The translations under genes and the position numbers were made by a program. This document shows positions 43,636 to 53,869 of a stretch of DNA of 64,000 nucleotides, piece by piece. Under the pieces are notes generated by a model, which had not been told where the DNA came from, did no database searches, and saw only the letters and a list, made by a program, of their open reading frames with translations. The DNA lies in NCBI GenBank assembly GCA_038501625.1, contig JAZAYU010000035.1:568001-632000 (forward strand). The letters are read 5' to 3'. The number at the start of each line of letters is the position of its first letter. The stretch's first letter is position 1. Source of the stretch: Corbicula japonica. Taxonomy: Eukaryota; Mollusca; Bivalvia; Venerida; Cyrenidae.

Positions 43636-44185
43636 TTGATAAGATCCGAGAAAATTTCTCTGCCTTATCCACCACAAAGAACTGTGTGTTTTGATATCAT
43701 ACTGTCCTTTGAAGGCCACAAACACAACCATCACCAAAGGTGTGTGTTCCGCCATCATAATGGTATTTGTAGGGACATTTAAGTATTAGTCTTCAATAAA
43801 TGAAAAGGAAGAAATAAATGAGGAAACGAATGTTTATAGATAAAGTATTCATCAGCCAATCGTAAGTTGTTGGTTATATTTTGTTTCTCTCTTTCCAAGA
43901 ATCATACGTGAAGAAAATAAGACATATTTTATTTACTACGAAGTCGTTTCAAATTTCGTTTATGTAATTTTTTGATTAACTGTATATTGGCTATCGGCAG
44001 ATGTGCCCAGATAAAATTACGTTAGAACAGATATTAATCGAATATATAATTGCCTAGTAAAAATAATATGTCATAGATCTATTATATGTGGTCGCTTTTA
44101 GAAAATACCAAACAATGGTAGACATGACACATTGTCGCAAAAATGTTTCGCAAACGATTTATGCTTGAAATTTGATATTTTTATT
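43636..44185. other. Unique stretch
   Basis: A polypyrimidine acceptor (TTTCTCTCTTTCCAAG at about 43900) is the only notable signal. Confidence 0.3.
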
Positions 44186-44189
44186 TGTT

Positions 44190-44515
44190 CTACAGCGCGT
44201 TTCCGCTGCGTTGCCACGGCTTTGTTAAAGTTTACAGAACGCAGTGAGATCGCAAGAAAAATATGATATTTTTCGTGAAGATAGAGATGTCACGATGTCC
44301 TAACTACGACCAATGCGTTGCTACAGAGCTAACATGGCGTTCTATCGCGTTCCTACGGAGTTCTTGTCTGTGCCTGTGCTTTTATGGCGCTCCCACTGTG
44401 TGCACTGCACTTTCACGGCGCTCTTACTGCGTTTCCACTGCGTGCACTGCGCATTCGCAGCGCTCTTACGGCGCTTTCACTGTGTGCACTGCGCTATATC
44501 ACCTCAGCAGTGGCC
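44190..44515 (+). repeat. GC-rich degenerate word array, part 1
   Basis: Irregularly spaced GCG-centred words such as GCGTTTCCACTGCG, GGCGCTCTTACTGCG, GGCGCTTTCACTG and CACTGCGCAT. The phase gives Cys/Ser/Thr-rich open frames of 89-107 codons that mirror the repeat and are not convincing proteins. The complement family appears at 45285-45810. Confidence 0.6.
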
Positions 44516-44572
44516 TACAAGCGTCAATAGAACATGTCTGTGTGGGGCTCGCAGAATTCCACCTGCGTACAG

Positions 44573-44759
44573 GGGAAGATGACTGAACTGCGGCCGATTT
44601 TGACGAAGGTTCGTGGACCTTCTACGGCTACCGCATATACCAGACCCCCTAGCTGTGCCGTTACCCAGTCTGCCGTACCAGCATTAAGTTTGTCAAAAAT
44701 TATTAGCGACAATATTGGCATGCCCGATACCAACTTTAAAAGTGCCGTCTCAACACTGG
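44573..44759 (+). CDS. Candidate coding exon with start codon
   Basis: ATG at 44579 in GGGGAAGATGAC (A at -3) opens 60 codons to CACTGG|GTAAGTG, a consensus donor, leaving phase 1. A CTGCGTACAG acceptor at 44572 would allow an upstream exon. The peptide starts MTELRPILTKVRGPSTATA, is Ser/Thr/Pro-rich, and has KIISDNIGMPD near its end. The region is richer in GC than its surroundings, with mostly C or G third positions. No family recognised. It lies between two GC-rich word arrays and could be part of an unknown element. Confidence 0.45.
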
Positions 44760-44764
44760 GTAAG

Positions 44765-45280
44765 TGAAGGAATCCATTTGTAATACTTTCTTAAATGTAT
44801 AACACATAGGAATTTTTTTTTAAGTATAAGATAATCACGAGCAAAGGGCTCCAGAATTGTGAACTATTAATGTGATGACTAAATTTATATACTAAGGGAC
44901 ACTGAGTAATATATTTACTACCCTGTAAGGAAAACACAACGTGTTAAATGTTTGATTTTTTTTTAAACTGTGCAACTTGTAAATAATTAATATAAACATA
45001 TAGTTTTTGCTAGCTTTTGAAACATTCGAGGTATCGTGATCACTTGGTTTTCGTCGTCTGCATCATACTTTTTTGCCATGGTCGAACCCAAACTCCCCCA
45101 AGCTCTTGGGCCCTTCTTCTTCGTCGTGTTAGAATGACATACATAACGTCTGCATATTATTGTATCTGCTTGACCTGCATATAGGCAAGTTGTAGCCCGA
45201 CTTGCTCCTGTACATCAGTCATGATGAAATGAATGATTGTTTGCAAATCTTGTAGATTTTTACGATTTTGCTCGTGTTTG
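44765..45280. other. Unique stretch after the candidate exon
   Basis: AT-rich with no repeat recognised; would be intron if the exon at 44573-44759 is real. Confidence 0.3.
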
Positions 45281-45284
45281 TAAC

Positions 45285-45810
45285 GCAAACGCCAAAAGGA
45301 CGCAGTAGAAGCGCATAAGGAGCGAAATGATCGCCGTGACAACGCGGTAGAAGCGCACTGGGTGAGCAATGATCGCCGTGACAGAAAGAGCGCAGTAAAA
45401 TAATTAACACTCCTAATAGCACCGTATACGCGCCATTGATCGCAGTACAGTCGCAGTGACCTCTCAGACAACGCCGAGCAATCTCCGAGTAAGCGCCACT
45501 GATTACAACAGCGTTCACAATGCGACCTCCGTGCGCGCCCGCGGAGCTCGTGTGGCGTTGTTGGAGACCTTACTGCGCTGCTTCGGCGATCGTACGGCGA
45601 CCCCACTGCGCTCTTTTCAGAACGCCGAGCGACGGCGTTTGTTTAAATTTGTGCATGCTCAAAGTGAGCGCAATCGGTCTGCGTTCTATGCGATCCCACT
45701 GCGTCAACTGGCGATGCTACTGTGTTGCAGCGGCGATGCTTGCGATCGTACTGCGATCACCTCGGCGTTCTTGCACGCCTTGTGATCGCCGTGAGAACGC
45801 GACCCAAGTG
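45285..45810 (-). repeat. GC-rich degenerate word array, part 2
   Basis: First half has words in the complementary sense (GACGCAGTAGAAGCGC, GATCGCCGTGACAACGCGG, AGAGCGCAGT). The second half returns to TACTGCGCTGCTTCGGCGATC and CACTGCGCTC. Sense changes near 45520. Open frames of 97-149 codons exist on both strands because stops are rare in such words. Confidence 0.6.
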
Positions 45811-45847
45811 TGACAGGGGTTTTACTTTTGTAAATATTGAGTTGCGT

Positions 45848-45905
45848 TTAACCCGGGTCTAGGCAGCGTGGGCAGTAATACACATTTCCGTTATAGCAAA
45901 AAAAG
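45848..45905 (+). repeat. Short dispersed word block (also at 47532)
   Basis: GCGTTTAACCCGGGTCTAGG, CAGCGTGGGCAGTAATAC and ATTTCCGTTA are closely matched by 47538-47590. Nature unknown. Confidence 0.5.
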
Positions 45906-45949
45906 CAGAGTGAAAGAGAGCTTGGGTTTTTAGTTAGATCAGGTGATTT

Positions 45950-46310
45950 AAATAAGATCAGTTTCAAACAAAAGACACCTGAAACAAATGAAAATCGGAC
46001 CCAAAGGGTTACCACCTTCGAACGGTCAGTGACAAAACATTTTGTCACTGGGGATTTGGTGAACCAATTTCACATTTGCCTCAACAGGTTCCCAAATGAA
46101 CAAATAAGTGCAAATTGCCTTGGTAAGTTACTGCTTCCCGCCCATCTACTCGATAATTTTGCATGCAAACACATTCTAACATATAAATTTACGAAGCCAG
46201 TAGCATTGTCAAGAGAAATAGACGACCTGCTGGGTAACAGAGTAACTGTAGTCTTATCAGCAGGAATACGATGGCAGGAAATAACAGACACTGAGCTCCA
46301 GTTATTTTAT
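45950..46310 (+). repeat. GAACCCG dispersed repeat family, copy 1
   Basis: GATCAGTTTCAAACAAAAGACACC, ATCGGACCCAAAGGGTTACC, then a TGACAAAACATTTTGTCAC hairpin and CCTTGGTAAGTTACTGC. The order matches 50549-50870 and, in reverse, 55665-55832 and 60285-60420. An open frame of 94 codons at 46029-46313 falls inside the repeat. Confidence 0.55.
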
Positions 46311-46567
46311 TAAGATCATCCTAGAACCTTCATTACCTCTTCAAAATCTGCCACCGCGTGCTTTATAGACCATACGTTTTGTTTCCTTTGGAGCAAATGC
46401 GTCTTACAAAGCTAATTATTTTATTGGCTTTGTTGATGATGTTTTTTGGTATGCAAGCCCCAGGACATTGGATCATTAATTGTCAAACCAAAGTATTTTG
46501 TAGATAAGACTCTTTCAAGGATACGATCGTGGATAACATAGCCCGTGTTAGGTATGAACTAGACAGT

Positions 46568-46712
46568 GCCCAAGGTTATAAAGCTGAGCATGGAAACCAG
46601 TCTCAAATCTCAAGCATCTGATTGGCTGAAATGGCGACTGGTCGCCATTTCAGCCAATCAGATGCTTGAGGTTTGAGACTGGTTTCCAATCTCAGCTTTA
46701 TAACCTTCAACC
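46568..46712. mobile_element. CCAATCAG hairpin element, copy h (intact)
   Basis: CCCAAGGTTATAAAGCTGAG ... CTCAGCTTTATAACCTTC, with a full-length near-perfect palindrome and centre at GGCGACTGGTCGCC. Confidence 0.9.
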
Positions 46713-47530
46713 CAGGCGATTCGTGATCCGGTGTGAATTACATTTGGCTGCATTAAAATGCATCCCGATAGTCAGTTTGTCAAGGTCAGGTTACAAAGCA
46801 AGAAATCTCTGTGGCTAATGATGTGCCTTTGTAATATTGTGCTGATGGGAAAGACTAAGATGTAATGCTTTCAAATAGGTAATTTATATACAGAAGATTG
46901 AGGGACCAATCAATAAGTACTTTAGCCGGTTTTGAGGTCTCTCCGTGCACAACAACATTCTGTGATATCCTGGACAAGAAAGAAATGACCTGATAGTTAG
47001 TTTATCCCCATAATGCCACAGTAAGCTAGTTCTCAGGCTAAACGTCTGCTGGGATTTAATTAAAACGCCTAAGCAAAATCAAGAAAAATAATATCAAATT
47101 GTCTGCGTCATCGTTCTGTGGCTCTGTGCGTATTAAAACAAGATCATAAAAAAACTTGGTCTTATTGGGTTTTCATGACCTGTTACTGCGGAAACCATGT
47201 TGGAAAATCACCCAAAATGATGCTTTATTCACTTGTTTCATGATATTGCTCAAACTTAAATTTTGTATACGCTGCAATGTTTTACTTCATATATATGCTT
47301 ATAAGAGATATAGGTCGGTAATTTAAAGATTTCACGTTTTATTTGAATAGTGGGTTGCCAATCTCCAGTCCTCAGTACTGTAACTGCTAAAAACTCCTAT
47401 TGAAAATTATGGCAAGGATAGGACGGATTATGTCCTGCATCGTGTGAGTGTTAATAAGGCTTGCAGCTTTGTGAATGTTTATTCTAATCGCCATTTGCAC
47501 AACATCATTGTACTGTTTAACTCTGTAAAA
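46713..47530. other. Unique stretch
   Basis: No repeat family or credible exon identified. Confidence 0.3.
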
Positions 47531-47627
47531 TGTTACGTTGCGCTCAACCGGGGGCTAGGCGGCGTGGGCAGTCATACGCATTTCCATTAGTGCTCAAGAA
47601 TAGGCTCAATCAAACCAAGCCTGCAAT

Positions 47628-47790
47628 GCTTTCTTATTTGTCGTGTTCTGTGACTGTAATGTTTTCTTATTTGTCGTGTTTTGTGACTGCAATGTTTTCT
47701 TATTTGTCGTGTTCTGTGACTGCAATGTTTTCTTATTTGTCGTGTTCTGTGACTGCAATGTTTTCTTATTTGTCGTGTTCTGTGACTTTC
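47628..47790 (+). repeat. 33-bp tandem repeat, five copies
   Basis: Unit ATGTTTTCTTATTTGTCGTG plus TTCTGTGACTGCA. The last copies are identical. Because 33 is a multiple of three, a 132-codon plus frame (47530-47928) repeats AMFSYLSCSVT. A minus frame and another plus frame are open too, so coding is doubtful. A single related unit (TTTGTCGTGTTTGGTAGTTTTC) is at 56796. Confidence 0.8.
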
Positions 47791-47929
47791 AAAGTTCAAT
47801 TTTTATCTATTTCGACACCTCCGTTGTCTAACTGTATGTTTTGTCTGGAAAGGGCATTGGGCATCAGGTTGAAAAGGTCATCTGTCGGCCCAGAAGTAAA
47901 CACATGCTGGATCTTTCCTTTATCTTAAT

Positions 47930-48262
47930 ATTTGAGAATTAGATTTTAAAATCCATTCTCGCAATGAGAAGTTGCGGAAGAGGAATCTTTTTTCTTGTTT
48001 TTTTATGAACAAACATAATTTCTTGTAATCTGACCTATTTGTAAACATACCAGAAATGTACTTTTAGTTTTAGTCTCTAATGGACTTTCTGACAAAAGCT
48101 CGTATTTTTTATACTCATGTTTAACCTCAGGGGGATTTGAATGTCGGGCTTTATAAAAGAGCAGCTTTTCTGTTTACTGTATGGGACTTCTGATAGTCAA
48201 GCGTAAATCCATGGATAAACACATTATTTATAAGAACTTAATGGACAACGTGTCATCTTCAT
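47930..48262. other. Unique AT-rich stretch
   Basis: Nothing recognised. Confidence 0.3.
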
Positions 48263-48346
48263 ATATCGTCACCTTAGTGCAATAATAGTATAACTCCTTC
48301 ATATTTCAATGGTACATACACCGTGTTTGCACTAAGATGACGATAT
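48263..48346. mobile_element. TTAGTGCA inverted-repeat element
   Basis: Arms ATATCGTCACCTTAGTGCA and TGCACTAAGATGACGATAT, 18 of 19 bases complementary. The interior CTCCTTCATATTTCAATGGTA is shared with 21222-21278. A small MITE-like family. Confidence 0.7.
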
Positions 48347-48874
48347 ACATTCAATATACGTTTCAAAAACAATTACTTATTTTGTGCAGGTTTAATAATC
48401 TCATATTTCGCACTAGAGAAATTTTGTCTTATAAATATCATTTAACCGAACCGATTTCTGTCCTCTAACGTGAGACTGCACGGAAGTCCGCTCCGCGAAA
48501 TAAAATGGCAATTTAGTTAGTGAAGTTAAATCACTCGCATAAATTTTGTAATTTTTGATCCACCCATCATGGTCTAATATGTGAACTCTACATTGAGATT
48601 AATATAAGAACAAAACATTAGCACAGTTGTGACTAATCTATACCAGACCACTAATTGCTGACCACAACTAATCCAGTAACTTCTGTAATTACTATTGATT
48701 TTGAATAGATGTTCTTATTCCTCTCTCAAATGACAATATCTTGTTCTTGTTAATTTCATCAACACGTGACACTGGCCCACTCACTGTAAAGAAATTGGAA
48801 AATTGTTGACAGCACTCTACTGAAATAAACCGAGTATTATTGATGTACTTTGTTGAGCATCTTCTTTTGTGGAA

Positions 48875-48946
48875 ACCGGAAGTAACACGATAAAATCTTT
48901 CTGATATTGAAGGTATCCAGTCAGTTTTGTCTTGTGCCTTAGACAG
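48875..48946 (+). promoter_or_regulatory. Possible promoter and 5' non-coding exon
   Basis: ACCGGAAGT at 48875-48883 matches the ETS-family site common in animal core promoters. About 60 bases downstream is AGACAG|GTAAGTAC, a consensus donor at 48946/48947, with no long open frame between. This is the layout of an untranslated first exon on the plus strand. A partly similar segment recurs around 49160-49215. Confidence 0.35.
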
Positions 48947-49454
48947 GTAAGTACTATGCCAATCTCGTAAATGTAATGTATCTGTTTAGGAGTTAACGAC
49001 CTAGGCAGTTATGTCTTGTTGCGGCTGAAAAAAGTCACCCCGTAAATTCAAACAGTGATGTTATCAGTTACGTCCTTTTGAAGGTCTTGAGCAGGGAACT
49101 TAATATGAATTTGATAGAACATCTAAAATAACATTTGTTTTTCGGCCAGTTTTAAGATGCATGTACTGTCAATCTTGTCAACGTAATGTAAGCAGTTCAG
49201 GAAGTCTTACTTAAAAGCAACGACGTTAGATCATATCATCATCCTAGCTGGAATCGACAATTCGCCAGCGTGATAAATAATCATACCACATTTAAAGCTT
49301 GCGTTTCAAAGCAGAAGATTTCACCGTTAACTAAAAGCAATTTTATATCGCATATTTCTCAATATAAATTATTACTTAAGCAACGATTTACTTCTGTTTT
49401 AGTATCTAATAGTATCTAATATTGATGTGTTAATTGCTCCAGAATTACATTAAA

Positions 49455-49580
49455 CGCATGCAGTTGCAGAAGCTTTGCCAAACAAAAAGTAACAAGATGA
49501 AACCAGTCAAAATTGTATTGACTAGCACCGGTGAATTAGGTATGCACATATAAAAGGCTTCTAAATGATATTGCCTCTAC
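49455..49580 (+). repeat. CAGAAGCTTTGCCAAA block, copy 1
   Basis: GCAGTTGCAGAAGCTTTGCC ... AAAGGCTTCTAAATGATATT. Related blocks in the same orientation at 52680-52830, 55990-56220 and 58968-59130, about 3 kb apart each. Confidence 0.45.
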
Positions 49581-49812
49581 CTGGGAGCAACCCCCACCGT
49601 CACGGCAACAGCGCCTAGCCCTGCAATTCCGACGACTCAACCAACTGGGCTAACCAGGCCAACCCCCCAAAAGGTTTATCGGATAGCCCTAATATAAGTT
49701 ATCATCACTGCAAGACACCGGTAACGGGTTATTTTAATGATAACAGTACTGACTATATGTACGGGGAGACTTTTTACGGCCGCCACACCGCACAAATAGC
49801 GCTACTGGGATC
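49565..49812 (-). mobile_element. tRNA-derived SINE-like element with CAGTAGCGC block
   Basis: On the minus strand: CAGTAGCGCTATTTGTGC ... AGTCTCCCCGTAC ... CAGTACTGTTATC, then TTAGGGCTATCCGAT, an A box in GGTTAGCCCAGTTGG, and GGTTGCTCCCAGGTAGAGG. The parts are shared with 17985-18100, 20118-20262 and 53585-53720. Confidence 0.6.
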
Positions 49813-50392
49813 TTATGAAATCTTAATACATAACATAAAAAGATTGTGCTCTTCCATAAGGGTTCCATAATGCTTTATCTTCGCCAGCTCAACATTCATC
49901 ACAAACGGCCAGTAATTGTCGACTGCTCTTTGCATAATATCGGAAATGATTTCCGGTTTGGAAAAAGTGAAATATCCAAGAGATTGCCGTTAAACCAATC
50001 GAAAATATATTTTTCTAGAGCGAAATACGAAAAATTCAAACCAGTGCGAAATAAGATGAAACAGCGTTTAACAATAGCCATATATAATTTAAATTGAAAG
50101 TCATATAGATTCATTTTTATATAAATTTATAATAGATTGTACAAGCTTCCGCAAAGGATGCATGTCATGGAACTGATCACAGTTGAACGATCGATGAAAA
50201 CTATGAAACTATGATTAAAACACTTAAATGTAGCTAATGGAAACAAAATGTGCGAGACACTGCTTCTTTACTCTCTTTAATGTTGAAATAAATTTTTATT
50301 TCATTTTATTATTAGTAAAAGTTATCCCGAAGATTGGTTAAATACATGATATCTTTTACTTGCTGTGACTGTTTATGATACTCTTATCTCTG

Positions 50393-50465
50393 GGCCCAAT
50401 ATTATAAAACAAAATCAGGAAACCAGTCTCAAATTGCAAGCATGTGATTGGTTGAAAAGGCGGCT
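50393..50465. mobile_element. CCAATCAG hairpin element, left half
   Basis: GGGCCCAATATTATAAAAC ... ACCAGTCTCAAATTGCAAGC ... TGATTGGTTGAAAAGG. The right arm is absent. Confidence 0.7.
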
Positions 50466-50548
50466 CTGTAATGGCCACATCCAGAAGACACAGCCACCCC
50501 ATACAGCCAAAATAAAAGCAGAGAGGAAAAGAGAGCATGTGTTTATAA

Positions 50549-50870
50549 AATGATCAATTTCAAAACTAGATACCACAGACAAATGACGAAAATGAGAACC
50601 CGAGAGGTAACCGACTTGGAACGGGTACATGTAGCGGTAAAACAATTTGCAAATCATTTTCTCCACAAGGGGAAGGGGATTTACAAATCAGGTTCTTGGG
50701 TGCATAAACCTCACGCTTGCCCCAAACACGTGTTCGTATAAACAAACAAATACAAAACTAAGTTGTCTTGGTGAAATAGCTCCAACCCACCAATCAACTC
50801 GACAATGTTACACGCAAAAGCACAATTTATCCATATTTGTCATTTGTAATCACACGGTTTGACGAGGAAG
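50549..50870 (+). repeat. GAACCCG dispersed repeat family, copy 2
   Basis: TGATCAATTTCAAAACTAGATACCAC, ATGAGAACCCGAGAGGTAACC, CAGGTTCTTGGGTGCATAAACC and AAGTTGTCTTGGTGAAATAGC follow the order of copies 1 and 3. Confidence 0.55.
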
Positions 50871-52487
50871 CATCCCCCTTAAGCAAGTTGTAGTTCATTT
50901 TTAGGGAAATTCTAACCTTACAGAGTCTTTAATCGGTATATTTTGTCTTACAGTTGATAAAAGTCGTGGGTGTTAGTGACAAGATGATTGTCAAGTACGT
51001 TCTGCATCTTCAACAAACGGAAACGTTGTTTCTAAAACATGTACGTCCCATTCCTTTATAACCTATTATTTTCATATGATGCTTTTATAATTTCAGAATA
51101 CCAACTTTCCTTGCAGCCACAAATAAGAAACAACATGTTCATTCACACTTGTAATGTGAACATTGCACTTAACGAAATTATATTTTATGCTTTAAAGTTT
51201 ATTCTTACTTCCTTTAATATATAACCTATACTTTGATGTTCCACTCAAACATTTTGTTGAAGTCCGAAGAAAACCATACTTACTACTTAAAAGGAAATAT
51301 GAAACTTATTAGTTTAGGACCAACTCTGATTTGTTGGAACCAATTTTGTGAAAACTCAGAAATTCAGATGTAGGAAATTAATTTCACAGTAGAATAAATG
51401 AATGGTTTCTACATCTGTGGAATGAAAGCCAAACCTTAAAATAGAACAGATTTGTTCTTAATGCCGCATAAATGTCACACTTTTAGCGTCTAGACATTTT
51501 GGGCGTCGGCTATATTTACTGGTTTCGTGTTTACCGTCGACAAAACAAACATTACCATAGGTAGTATTCTCGTTCATAAGAAGAACGAATATATGTGCCA
51601 TCAAACATGTCTGTAGCGTGATATACAAATCTCTATCATAATAAGCCGATAGTTTTAGAGTGGTGATATACTAGTAAACATTCTTTATTCCAGAACGTCG
51701 ATTTGGATTCTTGTGGCAGAACTTAAGGCAATTGGGGGCGGGGGCGTCTGAGCTTTTTGACATTCATGTAGGGGGAGGATTGCTCGTTTATTAATGGGAG
51801 GGTAATGACTGAGTTTCGTGCGGTATAAATAAACGCAAAGTGCAACAGGAGCGACCGGGTTTCTCTCGGTTTTCTGATCTAAAGGCAACGACTAAGCATA
51901 TCTTTGCATAACCACAGGCCATAAGAACAAAATATTCTCTTGGCAAAACTGCAGAAAATGGGTGCTCGGCATTATCGAGATAAAAAGAAAATACATGAAA
52001 TACTTGATTTCTGGACAAACCCAGCATCAAATCGCCATGGCTACGATGACAGTTCCTAGACGCAACAAATCCTTCCAAGCTATTTCTTACGTCATAAATT
52101 GTCAAGTTTGAATTGTCTCATCATTTAACAGACTTCGTTGATTTGATTTCTTTTCCAGATCATCTTGTCCAGAAAAGTGACAAGTCGTTGAGAGTTTATA
52201 TTCTAGCTTTGGTTGAATTTCAAATCATATAATGACTCTATATTTATGTCAATGCATGTATTATCATTGTAATTTAAACAATGGAATATTTCAAAGTAGC
52301 AATGATACATACTCAAGGTATTTCGGGTAACTTACAGTCTTATCAGCCTTTTTCTGCTGCCAAAATTAGAAGCTCAATATTTAATAGAAATTTAGAAACT
52401 TTTAAAACAACCAGACAATATTGTGTAACACCCAATTATATGGGAAAACAGGTTAACTTTAATTTATTAAGAAACTGATATTTTTGA
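50871..52487. other. Mostly unique stretch
   Basis: GGGTTTCTCTCGGTTTTCTG at 51858 is echoed at 54623 and 55037. A strong acceptor TTTGATTTCTTTTCCAG at about 52142-52158 opens a frame of 24 codons (HLVQKSDKSLRVY...) to a stop; it might be a terminal exon, but no polyadenylation signal stands out. Confidence 0.25.
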
Positions 52488-52566
52488 ATGTTCAGTCGCC
52501 CTTTCAGCCAATCAGATACTTGAGATTTGAGACTGGTTTCCAATCTAATTTATATAACCTTCAGCC
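52488..52566. mobile_element. CCAATCAG hairpin element, right half
   Basis: CAGTCGCCCTTTCAGCCAATC ... GAGACTGGTTTCC ... ATATAACCTTCAGCCC. The left arm is absent. Confidence 0.75.
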
Positions 52567-52679
52567 CAGAAGATTTCCGTATTTATGCAAGGATTAATAC
52601 GTTGCCAGTTAAAATTGAAATAAAGTCCAAGCTATTCCGATCATTTAAATAAATATAAGACTATAGCAGGATTGCCAAA

Positions 52680-52830
52680 TTGCATGGTGCCACACAGTCG
52701 TTTTGCCAAGCATAAACTAGCCAAATTGAACCAGACATGAGAAAATTAGGGGAATGTAACTGCCTGGCAGTGATAGATTAGATTTATAAATATGAAAGGC
52801 TTCTAAGTGATTTCTGAGAGGGGATCTTTT
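52680..52830 (+). repeat. CAGAAGCTTTGCCAAA block, copy 2
   Basis: GTCGTTTTGCCAAGC, TAGCCAAATTGAACCAGAC, GCAGTGATAGATTAGATTTA and GAAAGGCTTCTAAGTGAT. Confidence 0.5.
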
Positions 52831-53584
52831 AAAATCGAAGAACACAAAGACATCTAATAAAGGTGGACCCAGTTTGAGTCCGCCCGAAAGACTGATGCTG
52901 CGAAATCTCTCATATCCCTCGACCAAGTAAGCTTTGGTGGAAGGCGAAAATCTACGTGCCAGATTGAAATGATCACATGTGATCTTTTACAATAAATAAA
53001 AGCACTGAAATGAATTTTTGGGTGATTCTTTACGGCCGCCTAACATATACAGGGACCTTCTGAGCTGCTGGCAAAGTCATAAGCGACCTTGGCATTGCAA
53101 CTCAAAACCTAAAGTTAAAAACCCTAGCTAGATATAAAACGGACAGGTAGTTAGTAAAATATTGACTGTAAAGGAACGATTGTACAGCATTCTTAACATT
53201 ATACCCAAATTATTTTCAGCTTTTGACAGTGGAATCCATAACTTTCATCCTCACAAAAGGACAAAGAAATTATTTCTCACCACTTATCAAATTATGTTGC
53301 TAGGAAACAATGCGCTCATAGTGCGAAATTTAACATCATGCACTTGATTGAAATGGGAAAACTTAGATGAATGCCGCATATTGTCAAATTTGAAAGTTAC
53401 CAGATCTTTTAAAAGTTTTAATCCAAGTAAAACATTTAGCGTATTTGAAAGAATTAGATTTAACATTTTTTCTAACTTCTCAACTGAGCATATTTGAATA
53501 AACTACAGTAAACTTACGTTTTAACTTACCATAAAATTTTAATTTCTCCGCGTAAACTTTTAGTACAATCTTCACTTTTCGCGC

Positions 53585-53745
53585 TGTCGCTGTACGGGTT
53601 CGCTGAACAGCAGGGGTTTTATCATTTAAAATTTACAGTAGCGCTATTTGTGCCGTGTGTCGTCCATAAAATGTCTCCCCGTATTTAAAGTCAGTACTGT
53701 TATCGGTAAATAATCGATTTCCGGTGTCATGCAGTGATGATTACG
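53585..53745 (+). repeat. CAGTAGCGC SINE-like block
   Basis: ACGGGTTCGCTGAACAGC ... TTACAGTAGCGCTATTTGTGC ... ATGTCTCCCCGTA ... CAGTACTGTTATCGG ... TGCAGTGATGATTACG. Plus-strand relative of 49565-49812. Confidence 0.55.
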
Positions 53746-53808
53746 TTAAGTATACGTACTTTAGAATCCTTATTCTTTGACGAAGAATATTTTTTTTTAC
53801 CCTATATA

Positions 53809-53862
53809 ATTGCTATTTCATAAAAAAGTGAAAATTGCTATTTCATAAAAAAAGTGAAAATG
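53809..53862. repeat. 26-bp tandem duplication
   Basis: Two copies of ATTGCTATTTCATAAAAAAG plus TGAAA, differing by one A. Confidence 0.8.
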
Positions 53863-53869
53863 AAGTATC

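Noticed and set aside
44263..45813. Frames of 89-149 codons rich in Cys, Arg and Ser
   Set aside because: They follow the GC-rich word arrays on both strands and in several phases at once, as expected from rare stop codons in such words.
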